From Mariniphaga sp. (GTDB lineage: Bacteria; Bacteroidota; Bacteroidia; Bacteroidales; Prolixibacteraceae): a DNA stretch of 9,410 nucleotides. The stretch lies in assembly GCA_013203525.1 (NCBI GenBank), contig JABMQB010000415.1:1-9410 (forward strand). The letters are read 5' to 3'. Shown here piece by piece: positions 1-6,824 of this stretch; positions within the stretch are counted from its first letter, which is position 1; every line of letters starts with the position of its first letter. The notes beneath the pieces are model-generated. The model did not search any database and was not told the origin of the DNA. It was given only the letters and a program-made list of their open reading frames with translations. Made by a program: the position numbers and the translations under genes.

Positions 1-20
1 ACCAACTGAGCTAAGCTCCC
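1..20 (-). tRNA. 5' end of a tRNA gene, cut by the window edge
   Basis: Read on the minus strand from position 20, the sequence is GGGAGCTTAGCTCAGTTGGT. This fits the start of a bacterial tRNA: a 7-base acceptor strand (GGGAGCT), T8 and A9, the D-stem strand GCTC, and a D-loop beginning AGTTGGT. The anticodon lies outside the window, so the amino acid cannot be read. The GGGAG start would suit tRNA-Val among others, but that is only a guess. A consensus Bacteroidota promoter lies about 70 bases upstream on the same strand. More tRNAs may follow to the left, which cannot be seen. Confidence 0.85.
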
Positions 21-22
21 GT

Positions 23-42
23 AAAAGGCCAATTGGCCTTTT
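23..42. repeat. Perfect 20-bp palindrome beside the tRNA start
   Basis: AAAAGGCCAATTGGCCTTTT is self-complementary over all 20 bases. As RNA it forms an 8-bp stem with an AAUU loop. On the plus strand it is followed by TATATAAT after one more T, which looks like an intrinsic terminator. On the minus strand it ends only two bases before the tRNA 5' end. It may terminate transcription (bidirectionally or for something antisense), or it may be a leader hairpin next to the RNase P cleavage site. The sequence does not decide between these. Confidence 0.55.
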
Positions 43-56
43 TATATAATCGTTTG

Positions 57-84
57 TTTCTGAACGTGCCCCCCTTTTCAGAAA
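57..84. repeat. Inverted repeat (8-bp stem) in the tRNA leader
   Basis: TTTCTGAA (57-64) and TTCAGAAA (77-84) are exact reverse complements, separated by a 12-base loop that contains six C residues in a row (six G in the minus-strand RNA). The predicted transcription start of the tRNA promoter is near position 86, so the hairpin would lie almost at the 5' end of that transcript. No U-run follows it on either strand, so it is not a standard terminator. Function is unknown. Confidence 0.45.
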
Positions 85-91
85 GGCGATG

Positions 92-122
92 CAAATATAA
101 AATCATTTTTCAGTTCTGCAAA
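92..122 (-). promoter_or_regulatory. Consensus Bacteroidota promoter for the tRNA
   Basis: On the minus strand there is TTTG at 122-119, then 19 bases, then TATATTTG at 99-92. This matches the Bacteroidota primary sigma factor pattern (-33 TTTG, 19-21 bases, -7 TAnnTTTG). The expected start is about position 86. The promoter begins 7 bases after the folC stop codon, so the tRNA does not have to rely on folC transcription. Confidence 0.7.
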
Positions 123-129
123 ATAAAAT

Positions 130-1431
130 TTATGGCAAAACTTCTGCTACAACAAATGTACTCCCTCCTATAAAAATAAGGTCATCTTTCCCAGCAGCTT
201 TTTTTGCTGCTTCAAAGGCATCTGTAACATTTGAATATGACTTCCCTGTTAAGCCATATTCTAATGCCTGGTTTTGTAAAACCTTTTCATCCAATGCCCT
301 TGGAATATCGGCTCTGGTAAAATAATAAATTGCCTCAATTGGAAGGATTGAAAGAATTCCTTGGAGGTTTTTATCACTAACAGTTCCAAATATTAAATGA
401 AGATTTTTGTATGCAGTTTGTTCTAACTGATCGACAATTGCCCTTATTCCATCTTCGTTATGCCCGGTATCACAAATAATTAATGGATTATACCCGATTC
501 TTTGCCAACGCCCCAAAATTCCAGTAATTTGAATAACTTCATCCAAGCCCTTATAAATATCCCGATCAGTAATGCACCAATCTTTTTCTTTCAGAAGATC
601 ACATACTTTTAAAACGGTTATTACATTTTCACGTTGGTATAATCCGGTTAATCCTGTTTTTAATTCAGGATAAACTATTTTCTGATTTCTTCGAACATTC
701 AAAACCTGCTTGCCATCAACTGTTTGTAATGAATAATCAGCAAAATACACTTGGTCAGCAAAATATATCGGAGCATTATTATTAGCAGCTTTTTCAATAA
801 AAACATTTTTTGTTTCTTCCTGAGTCCTGCCAATAACAATCGGAATCCCCTCTTTAATGATACCTGCTTTTTCACTAGCAATTTCAATCAAGGTTTCTCC
901 CAAAAGATTTGTATGGTCGTAACTAATATTTGTAATCACGCTAATTTCAGGAAATATAATATTGGTTGAATCAAGTCTTCCTCCAAGCCCCACCTCAATT
1001 ACCGCGATTTCAACATTTTGCTGTGAAAAATAATCGAAAGCCATTGCTACGGTTAATTCAAAAAAGGATGGATCCAACTCCCAGTTCTTGTTCTTTTCCT
1101 TAAAATCATTTACCCAGGATACAACGAACTCTTTTTCAACCATCTTCCCGTTAATCTTTATTCGTTCTCTAAAATCCTTTAAATGAGGTGAAGTATAAAG
1201 ACCCGTTTTATAGCCTGCCTTTTGCAATATACCTGCTAATAAGTGCGATACTGAACCTTTCCCATTTGTCCCGGCAACATGGATCGTTTTATAATTTTGA
1301 TGCGGCCTGTTATAAAGTTTATCGAGTTCTAATGAATTACCAAGCGTGTTTTTATAAGCAGGTGGCCCACTCCGCTGAAACATCGGCAACTGATTATACA
1401 GGTAATCCAAAATATCGTTGTATGAATCCAT
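130..1431 (-). CDS. folC: Bifunctional folylpolyglutamate synthase / dihydrofolate synthase
   Basis: Mur-ligase-family enzyme of folate metabolism. It adds glutamate to dihydropteroate and/or to reduced folates with ATP, in the cytoplasm. The 433-residue protein has the family's nucleotide loop GTNGKGS at residues 54-60, followed by TSPHL and FRERI. The central motifs are GLGGRLDSTN and ITNISYDHTNLLG, then EKAGIIK. DTGHNEDG marks the C-terminal domain, and the end reads GGSTFVVAEVLP. I chose the ATG at 1431 because the protein then begins with the usual DILDYLYNQLPMFQR segment. The frame stays open upstream to a TTG at 1494, but that codon lies in a likely -7 box. Length is normal for FolC. 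The gene is divergent from phoH and stands alone; a tRNA promoter follows its stop codon. Whether it has both activities or only one cannot be told from the sequence. Confidence 0.96.
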   Translation of the reverse strand: MDSYNDILDYLYNQLPMFQRSGPPAYKNTLGNSLELDKLYNRPHQNYKTIHVAGTNGKGSVSHLLAGILQKAGYKTGLYTSPHLKDFRERIKINGKMVEKEFVVSWVNDFKEKNKNWELDPSFFELTVAMAFDYFSQQNVEIAVIEVGLGGRLDSTNIIFPEISVITNISYDHTNLLGETLIEIASEKAGIIKEGIPIVIGRTQEETKNVFIEKAANNNAPIYFADQVYFADYSLQTVDGKQVLNVRRNQKIVYPELKTGLTGLYQRENVITVLKVCDLLKEKDWCITDRDIYKGLDEVIQITGILGRWQRIGYNPLIICDTGHNEDGIRAIVDQLEQTAYKNLHLIFGTVSDKNLQGILSILPIEAIYYFTRADIPRALDEKVLQNQALEYGLTGKSYSNVTDAFEAAKKAAGKDDLIFIGGSTFVVAEVLP

Positions 1432-1491
1432 ATAAAACTTATTAACCGTTGCAAGTTTATTAAATTTAAACAAACCCCGGATGTATTGCTC

Positions 1492-1518
1492 CAAATATTT
1501 CTATTTTTAGAAAAATCA
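1492..1518 (-). promoter_or_regulatory. Probable folC promoter
   Basis: On the minus strand, TTG is followed by 17 bases and then AATATTTG (1499-1492), one base off the Bacteroidota -7 consensus TAnnTTTG. It would give a start near 1486 and a leader of about 55 bases before the ATG at 1431. It lies in the folC-phoH divergent gap. I see no equally good promoter facing phoH; the closest is TATTTTTA at 1502-1509, without a well-spaced -33. Confidence 0.4.
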
Positions 1519-1529
1519 ATAAAAACAAT

Positions 1530-2864
1530 ATGCCCGCTAGAAAACAGATAAATAAGATTTTTATTCTCGATACGAATGTAATCTTACACGACCACACTTG
1601 TATTTACAAATTTCAGGATAACGATATTGTCCTTCCAATAACTGTATTAGAAGAACTGGACAAATTTAAAAAAGGAAACGATCTGATAAATTTTCAGGCC
1701 CGTGAATTTGTACGAACCTTAGATGAAATTGTTGGCGATGAACTTTTTAATGGAGGTAAATCTCTGGGAATAGGTATGGGAAAACTCCGAATAGAAACCG
1801 GTAAACCTTTTTCAGAAGAAATAAAAGTATCATTTCGTGAAGACACCCCTGATCATCGGATATTAGCTATTGCAGATTTTATCTCTAAACAAAATTCAAA
1901 ACAAAAAACCATCCTTGTCAGTAAGGATATTAATCTTCGAATGAAAGCCAAATCAATTGGTATAAAAGCGGAAGATTACAAAACAGACCAGGTTTCAAAT
2001 GTAGATGTTTTTGAGAAATCAATTACTACCTATGATAATTTTGATGATAATCTGATTGATAAGTTATACGAGAATGGATCATTTAATCCCGAAGATGAAA
2101 CTTGGGAACATATACCTGAAGCTAACGAATGTTTCATTATGCGAGGCAACAAATCGAGTGTTTTGGCTCGTTTCGACCCAATAACAAAAAGGGTTTTCAG
2201 GGTAGAGAAAAAAACTGCATATGGAATAAAACCTCGTAATGCTGAGCAAACATTCAGATTAAATATGCTTATGAATCCTGACATTAAACTTTGTGCATTA
2301 ACAGGCAAAGCCGGAACCGGGAAAACATTACTGGCTCTGGCAGCTGCAATCGAACAACATAAAAATTTCAATCAGATACTGCTTGCACGGCCTATTGTAG
2401 CATTGAGTAACCGTGACCTTGGATTTCTTCCGGGAGATGCCTCTGAAAAGATCCACCCATACATGCAACCTTTATTCGACAACCTGTCGGTAATAAAACA
2501 TGTATTTAATACACGCAGCACCGAATATCAGAAAATTGAAGAATTAATCAAAGAAGAAAAGCTTGTTATTACGCCATTGGCTTACATTAGGGGACGAAGC
2601 CTTTCGAATGCTTATTTTATAATTGATGAAGCACAGAACCTGACTCCACACGAAATAAAAACAATAATTACACGAGCTGGCGAGGGCACAAAAATGGTAT
2701 TCACCGGCGACTTACAACAAATTGATTCTCCTTATCTTGATATGAAATCGAATGGATTGGCATTTATGACCGACCGTATGAAAAGCCAGGAATTATTTTC
2801 TCATATAAACCTTATTAAGGGTGAAAGAAGTTTCCTTGCTGAACTTGCAAGTAATTTAATGTAA
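1530..2864 (+). CDS. phoH: PhoH-family protein with N-terminal PIN domain (PhoH2 type)
   Basis: This is a fusion of a PIN-type ribonuclease domain with a PhoH ATPase domain, 444 residues. The PIN part (about residues 8-150) shows FILDTNVILHD with D14, the acidic VLEELDKF stretch (E41/E42), DHRILAIADF with D116, and SKDINLR with D133. These are the expected metal-binding acidic positions. A linker leads to the PhoH signature GIKPRNAEQ (232-240), Walker A GKAGTGKT (259-266), Walker B FIIDEAQN (363-370), the sensor-like TGDLQQID (392-399) and GERS (431-434). Characterised PhoH2 proteins act as RNA helicase plus sequence-specific RNase, so a role in RNA turnover is likely but inferred. Length fits the family and all key residues are present. 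It is transcribed away from folC. The 245-base gap and a separate promoter before mtaB suggest it is monocistronic. Confidence 0.95.
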   Translation: MPARKQINKIFILDTNVILHDHTCIYKFQDNDIVLPITVLEELDKFKKGNDLINFQAREFVRTLDEIVGDELFNGGKSLGIGMGKLRIETGKPFSEEIKVSFREDTPDHRILAIADFISKQNSKQKTILVSKDINLRMKAKSIGIKAEDYKTDQVSNVDVFEKSITTYDNFDDNLIDKLYENGSFNPEDETWEHIPEANECFIMRGNKSSVLARFDPITKRVFRVEKKTAYGIKPRNAEQTFRLNMLMNPDIKLCALTGKAGTGKTLLALAAAIEQHKNFNQILLARPIVALSNRDLGFLPGDASEKIHPYMQPLFDNLSVIKHVFNTRSTEYQKIEELIKEEKLVITPLAYIRGRSLSNAYFIIDEAQNLTPHEIKTIITRAGEGTKMVFTGDLQQIDSPYLDMKSNGLAFMTDRMKSQELFSHINLIKGERSFLAELASNLM

Positions 2865-2867
2865 AGG

Positions 2868-3044
2868 ATGATTTTCTTATTAGATATAAACCTGATAATA
2901 TGCGATAATATATTTGCTCAAAATACAGATGAGCAAATAAATAAGGATCTTATTCAAAAGGAACAATCTTCTTATTTAGATCTTCACTGGAAGTCAAACA
3001 TTTTTATTTGCCCACTTTTCCAATACAAATTATTTGCAAAATAA
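2868..3044 (+). CDS. Doubtful 58-codon ORF after phoH
   Basis: The ORF runs from an ATG three bases after the phoH stop, in the same frame as phoH, to a TAA at 3042. The N-terminus (MIFLLDINLIICDNIFAQ) is hydrophobic and ends in the FAQ seen at many Bacteroidota signal-peptide cleavage sites, followed by the polar NTDEQINKD. The remainder, with WKSNIFICPLFQ, is not recognisable. An AAAGG stands just before the ATG, too close for a normal ribosome site. It could be a tiny secreted peptide, a decayed fragment of a secreted protein, or chance. The inverted repeat and -7 motif inside it argue that the stretch is regulatory instead. Confidence 0.18.
   Translation: MIFLLDINLIICDNIFAQNTDEQINKDLIQKEQSSYLDLHWKSNIFICPLFQYKLFAK
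2911..2939. repeat. 10-bp inverted repeat in the phoH-mtaB gap
   Basis: TATTTGCTCA (2911-2920) and TGAGCAAATA (2930-2939) are exact reverse complements around a 9-base centre. No T-run follows on either side, so it is not a classical terminator, although it lies about 50 bases after the phoH stop. The left arm overlaps TATATTTG (2909-2916), a perfect Bacteroidota -7 motif on the plus strand with no convincing -33 partner. It could be an operator, an RNA hairpin at the phoH 3' end, or a weak regulated promoter. Confidence 0.45.
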
Positions 3045-3056
3045 GACCTGCACCTC

Positions 3057-3086
3057 TTTAATTATACTTCCTTTTTTTTACCTTTG
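3057..3086 (+). promoter_or_regulatory. Promoter of the mtaB operon
   Basis: TTTA (3057-3060), 18 bases, then TACCTTTG (3079-3086), which matches the -7 consensus TAnnTTTG exactly. The expected start is near 3092, giving a short leader of under 20 bases before the mtaB ATG at 3110. The -33 element is one base off TTTG. This is the only well-formed promoter seen for the five-gene run that follows. Confidence 0.65.
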
Positions 3087-3109
3087 CACACTGATTTTTA
3101 ATTAGTAAA

Positions 3110-4414
3110 ATGAATTATCAGGGTAAAAAAGCAGCATATTATACACTGGGTTGTAAACTCAATTTTTCTGAGACTTCAACTATTGCTTCTTCATTAAACG
3201 AAGTTGGTTTCGACCGTGTTGATTTTAATGAAAAAGCCGACTTGTATGTTATTAATACTTGTTCGGTGACAAACCAGGGCGATAAAAGCAGCCGTAACAT
3301 TATACGAAAAGCTGTTAAACTAAATCCAAATGCAATGGTGGTTGTGGTGGGGTGTTATTCTCAACTCAAACCCGATGAAATTGGAAATATTGAAGGAGTA
3401 GATTTAGTGTTAGGAACACAGGAAAAATTCCATATACCTTCGTGGTTGGGTGACCTTGAAAAAAAAGACCAAACTGAAATTCATACAACACGACTTCAAA
3501 ATATTAAAGATTATCATCGTGCTTTTTCATGGGGCGACCGTACGCGAAGTTTTTTAAAAGTGCAAGACGGATGCGATTATTATTGTTCCTTTTGCACTAT
3601 TCCTCATGCTCGTGGAAAAAGTCGTAATGACAGTATTTTAAACACAGTTAAAGAAGCAGAAAAGGCAGTTGATAAAGGATTTAAGGAAATTATTCTGACA
3701 GGAGTAAACATTGGGGATTATGGCAAATCAACAAATGAAAATTTTTATGACCTGCTTGTTGCACTTGAAAAAGTGAAAGGACTTCATCGGTTGAGAATTA
3801 GTTCAGTTGAACCAAACCTTTTAAAAGATCAGATTATTGAGTTGGTGGCAAAATCAAAAATATTAATGCCACATTTTCATATCCCTCTTCAATCAGGTTC
3901 CGATGAAATATTATCGTTAATGAAACGCAAATATTCAACAGGTTTATTTGCCTCCAGAATTAAGAAAATTCGGGAACTGATCCCTGATGCATTTATTGGT
4001 GTTGATGTAATTGCCGGGACAAATGGTGAAACTGAAGAATTATTCCAGGAGTCGTTTGATTTTATTAATAGCCTTGAGGTTTCTCAACTTCATGCTTTTC
4101 CATATTCCGAGCGTAGCGGTACTCAGGCTCTTAAAATTCCCTGGAAAATTGAGGTTAAAGAACGAAAACTGCGTACTCAGAAGTACATCAACTTATCTGA
4201 AAAAAAACTACTTGCTTTTTACAAAAAGAACCTGGATTCCTCCAAAACCGTACTTTTTGAAGAACAAAACGACAAAAGTTTGATGACAGGTTTTACCGAA
4301 AATTATATCCGTATTGAAACAAGTTACAATCCTGATTTGGTAAATAACCTGGCAAAAGTTAAATTACTTTCGTTAGGCGCAAATGGTAATGTCAATATAG
4401 CATTTGATAGCTGA
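3110..4414 (+). CDS. mtaB: tRNA (N6-L-threonylcarbamoyladenosine(37)-C2)-methylthiotransferase MtaB
   Basis: Radical SAM enzyme that adds a methylthio group to t6A at position 37 of ANN-decoding tRNAs, giving ms2t6A. Of 434 residues, the N-terminal UPF0004 domain holds the three cysteines of the auxiliary iron-sulfur cluster: C15 (TLGCKLN), C51 (NTCSVT) and C82 (GCYSQ). The radical SAM cluster motif is CxxxCxxC at C155, C159 and C162, followed by PHARGKSR. The C-terminal 60 or so residues fit a TRAM-like RNA-binding domain. The GCKLN form of the first motif and the overall length place it with MtaB (YqeV) rather than MiaB or RimO; this assignment is by motif and not by tree. It is first in a run of five same-strand genes, with a consensus promoter just upstream and 33 bases before the next gene. 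Confidence 0.93.
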   Translation: MNYQGKKAAYYTLGCKLNFSETSTIASSLNEVGFDRVDFNEKADLYVINTCSVTNQGDKSSRNIIRKAVKLNPNAMVVVVGCYSQLKPDEIGNIEGVDLVLGTQEKFHIPSWLGDLEKKDQTEIHTTRLQNIKDYHRAFSWGDRTRSFLKVQDGCDYYCSFCTIPHARGKSRNDSILNTVKEAEKAVDKGFKEIILTGVNIGDYGKSTNENFYDLLVALEKVKGLHRLRISSVEPNLLKDQIIELVAKSKILMPHFHIPLQSGSDEILSLMKRKYSTGLFASRIKKIRELIPDAFIGVDVIAGTNGETEELFQESFDFINSLEVSQLHAFPYSERSGTQALKIPWKIEVKERKLRTQKYINLSEKKLLAFYKKNLDSSKTVLFEEQNDKSLMTGFTENYIRIETSYNPDLVNNLAKVKLLSLGANGNVNIAFDS

Positions 4415-4447
4415 TTTATTAATACATTCGTTAAAAATCAAATAAAT

Positions 4448-5248
4448 ATGGACTATAAAAAAATTTGTTTTGAAGTCCAGGAAATCGCACGGTCAACTGG
4501 TATTTTTATTAAAAACGAACGACTAAAGCTTTCAGCAAAGGATGTAAAAACTAAAAGTACAGCCAGTTTTGTAACTTATGTCGATAAAACTTCGGAACAA
4601 ATTATAGTAGAAAAGCTAAGGGAAATTTTACCTGAAGCTGGTTATATCACAGAGGAAGGAACTGCATTTTCGTCAGGAGAAAAGTTTAAATGGATTATTG
4701 ATCCATTGGATGGGACTACTAATTATATCCATGGTATTTCGCCACACTCTGTTAGTATTGCACTAATGGAAGGAAATGAAATAGTTGTTGGGGTTGTATA
4801 TGAAATTGGGCTGGATGAAATGTTTTATGCCTGGAAAGGAAGTTGGGCTTACTTAAATAATAATATTATCAAAGTATCTGAATCTTCAAAACATGAAGAT
4901 ACATTGATTGCAACCGGATTTCCATATTACGATTTTGACATGATTGAAAATTACATCGATGTTTTACGTTTTCTTATGCGTAATACCCGTGGATTACGTC
5001 GAATGGGCTCGGCGGCAGTCGACCTTGCATATGTGGCAGCCGGGCGCTTTGACGCTTTTTATGAGCATGCCCTCCATGCCTGGGATGTAGCCGCCGGCGT
5101 GCTAATAATAAAACAGGCAGGCGGAAAAGTTACAGATTTTAATGGCGGTGAAAACTGGTTATTTGGAAAAGAAATAATTGCAACTAACCAAAACTATTTT
5201 AATTCGTTTTATAAAGTTGTAAACCGACACCTTGGTAAAAGATTATAA
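4448..5248 (+). CDS. Inositol monophosphatase family protein
   Basis: Metal-dependent sugar-phosphate phosphatase of the IMPase/FIG superfamily, 266 residues, cytoplasmic. The full metal and catalytic set is visible: EE at 69-70 in GYITEEG, DPLDGTT (D85, D88) in the WIIDPLDGTTNYIHG block, and WDVAAG (D213) followed by AGGKVTDFNG near the C-terminus. Family members dephosphorylate inositol-1-phosphate; some (SuhB) also have a role in rRNA transcription. The substrate here cannot be read from the sequence, and CysQ-like activity is less likely given the motif spacing and length. It starts 33 bases after mtaB with no promoter or terminator visible between them, so it is likely co-transcribed. 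Confidence 0.93.
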   Translation: MDYKKICFEVQEIARSTGIFIKNERLKLSAKDVKTKSTASFVTYVDKTSEQIIVEKLREILPEAGYITEEGTAFSSGEKFKWIIDPLDGTTNYIHGISPHSVSIALMEGNEIVVGVVYEIGLDEMFYAWKGSWAYLNNNIIKVSESSKHEDTLIATGFPYYDFDMIENYIDVLRFLMRNTRGLRRMGSAAVDLAYVAAGRFDAFYEHALHAWDVAAGVLIIKQAGGKVTDFNGGENWLFGKEIIATNQNYFNSFYKVVNRHLGKRL

Positions 5249-5278
5249 AAAAGTCGTAATTTGCAAATTCTAAAGTTC

Positions 5279-5755
5279 ATGATTATGGCTGAAAATGAAA
5301 TAGTGCTTCTTAAAGAACAGTTAAATAAACTCGATGAGAAAAAATTTGACCTCGAGGCATGGAAAAATCATACATTAATTTTTCTGGAAAGAATTTTTGG
5401 GGTGAATAGTACAAAAGTACAAATGATTAAAGACCTTCGCTACGACTATTCAAGCTGGAATTTACGCGACGTTTCGGGTGCTGGGAAATCTAAAGATCCG
5501 GTTAGGATGCAGGCTGCCGAAATTCTTGAAGCTGTTATTTTTGAATTAGAACAATTAGGGCTTCCAAATGAAGCCAGAACAAATGAAAAATTATTGACAT
5601 TACTTGAAGATGAACTAACTGGAAAACAATTAAAGGAAATCGAAAAACTTTTAAATTCTAAATCTCCAAATAAAGCAGAAAAAGTTCAGGAAATTCTGGA
5701 TAAACTCAAAAAAGAAGATTTATCTTTGATCATTTCCAGGTTATTGACCTCATAA
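5279..5755 (+). CDS. Uncharacterised helical protein (158 residues)
   Basis: I do not recognise the family. The product is soluble, charged and predicted mostly alpha-helical, with no signal peptide, membrane segment or cysteine. The N-terminal half has an acidic-aromatic block, FDLEAWKNHTLIFLERIFG, then YDYSSWNLRDVSG, which looks like a conserved domain core. The C-terminal third is lysine- and glutamate-rich (LLEDELTGKQLKEIEKLL, QEILDKLKKED) and may form a helical hairpin or coiled coil. I chose the ATG at 5279; the frame is open back to a TTG at 5261, and a second ATG at 5285 (MAENEI) is equally possible. It starts 30 bases after the phosphatase gene and ends 10 bases before the glycosyltransferase gene. 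It therefore probably belongs to the operon, but its role cannot be inferred from the neighbours. Confidence 0.85.
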   Translation: MIMAENEIVLLKEQLNKLDEKKFDLEAWKNHTLIFLERIFGVNSTKVQMIKDLRYDYSSWNLRDVSGAGKSKDPVRMQAAEILEAVIFELEQLGLPNEARTNEKLLTLLEDELTGKQLKEIEKLLNSKSPNKAEKVQEILDKLKKEDLSLIISRLLTS

Positions 5756-5765
5756 AATAACACGA

Positions 5766-6824
5766 ATGATAAATCATAGGAAGGTTGCCGTTGTAATCCT
5801 TAACTGGAACGGCTCCCAACTTTTAGATAAATTTTTACCTTCCGTAATTAAACACAGCAGCGATCCTGATGTTGAGGTGATTGTTGCTGATAACTGCTCA
5901 ACCGATGACTCAGTTGTAAATTTACGTCAGTATTATACTTCTGTTAGAATCATTGAATTAAAGGAAAATTATGGTTTCGCTAGAGGCTATAACGAAGCCT
6001 TAAAACAAGTAAAGACTGATTATTTTGTTATCCTTAATTCAGATGTTGAGGTAACAGAAAACTGGATAGAACCGGTAATAAGCCGTATGGAAACTGATAA
6101 TAAAATTGCAGCTATTCAACCAAAAATTCTTAGTTATAATCAAAAAAATACTTTTGAATATGCCGGTGCAGCCGGAGGTTTTATTGATAAATATGGCTAT
6201 CCGTTTTGCCGAGGGCGAATATTAAATATTGTTGAAAAAGATGAAGGCCAGTACAATGAAGCAACTCCAATATTCTGGGCAACAGGGGCATGTATGTTTG
6301 TTAAAGCAAAACTTTTTATTGAACATGGTGGATTTGATCCCGATTTTTGGGCCCACATGGAAGAAATTGACCTTTGTTGGAGATTGAAAAACAGGGGTTT
6401 CTCAATTTGGTATGAACCCAAAAGCATTGTTTACCATTTGGGAGGGGCAACACTTACTTATGATAATCCAAAAAAAATATATTTGAATTTCAGGAATAAC
6501 CTGTTAATGTTGATGAAAAACCTTCCGGCAGGCAAGTTTAGATTTATTTTGCCGTTCAGGATGATTCTTGATGGAGTTGCTGCAATAAAATTTTTATTAG
6601 GATTTCAATTTAAAGCATATTGGTCTGTATTAAATGCACATTTATTTTTATATAGCCATTTTTTAAAATTTTATAAAAAACGAAAGTCTCTTTTACCTTA
6701 TATAACTCACCCAAAACATAAAGAAATATTTCATAGAGGAATAATGCTCCGCTTTTTTATTCAGAAAAAAAAGAAATTTTCCCAATTAAAATTTAAAATT
6801 TATAATGCAAAAATTAACTTTTAA
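5766..6824 (+). CDS. Glycosyltransferase family 2 (rhamnosyltransferase-like)
   Basis: GT-A fold glycosyltransferase, 352 residues. The start VAVVILNWNGSQLL is typical of the WbbL/WcaE-like group. ADNCSTDDS (41-49) gives the first nucleotide-binding aspartate (D42), and LNSDVE (90-95) is the DxD-type metal site. FWATGACMFVK and HGGFDPDFW lead to HMEEIDLCWR (197-206), which carries the presumed catalytic acidic residues. After about residue 235 there are basic and hydrophobic stretches (FRFILPFRMILDGVAAIKFL) that suggest membrane association, and the tail is strongly basic. It probably transfers a sugar to a lipid-linked or surface glycan on the cytoplasmic face; donor and acceptor are unknown. 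No other polysaccharide genes lie in the window. Its last 20 bases overlap the next gene in another frame. Confidence 0.93.
   Translation: MINHRKVAVVILNWNGSQLLDKFLPSVIKHSSDPDVEVIVADNCSTDDSVVNLRQYYTSVRIIELKENYGFARGYNEALKQVKTDYFVILNSDVEVTENWIEPVISRMETDNKIAAIQPKILSYNQKNTFEYAGAAGGFIDKYGYPFCRGRILNIVEKDEGQYNEATPIFWATGACMFVKAKLFIEHGGFDPDFWAHMEEIDLCWRLKNRGFSIWYEPKSIVYHLGGATLTYDNPKKIYLNFRNNLLMLMKNLPAGKFRFILPFRMILDGVAAIKFLLGFQFKAYWSVLNAHLFLYSHFLKFYKKRKSLLPYITHPKHKEIFHRGIMLRFFIQKKKKFSQLKFKIYNAKINF

Noticed and set aside
751..1445. Plus-strand open frames of 72 and 85 codons inside folC
   Set aside because: They are antisense to a well-supported gene and show no recognisable domain.
1503..1516. Inverted repeat ATTTTT-AG-AAAAAT in the folC-phoH gap
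   Set aside because: It is pure A/T with a two-base centre, and is expected by chance in AT-rich intergenic DNA.
2030..2371. Minus-strand frame of 113 codons inside phoH
   Set aside because: It is antisense to the conserved linker and Walker A region of phoH; it has no motif or promoter of its own.
3030..3044. Inverted repeat TTATTT-GCA-AAATAA before mtaB
   Set aside because: Six A/T pairs only, too weak to separate from chance.
4011..4283. Second plus-strand frame of 90 codons inside mtaB
   Set aside because: It overlaps mtaB in another frame; mtaB is intact and conserved, and this frame looks like an AT-rich shadow.
5261..5281. TTG start for the uncharacterised protein
   Set aside because: ATG codons at 5279 and 5285 are better starts. 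The extra six residues add nothing recognisable, and AATTTG here resembles a weak -7 box.
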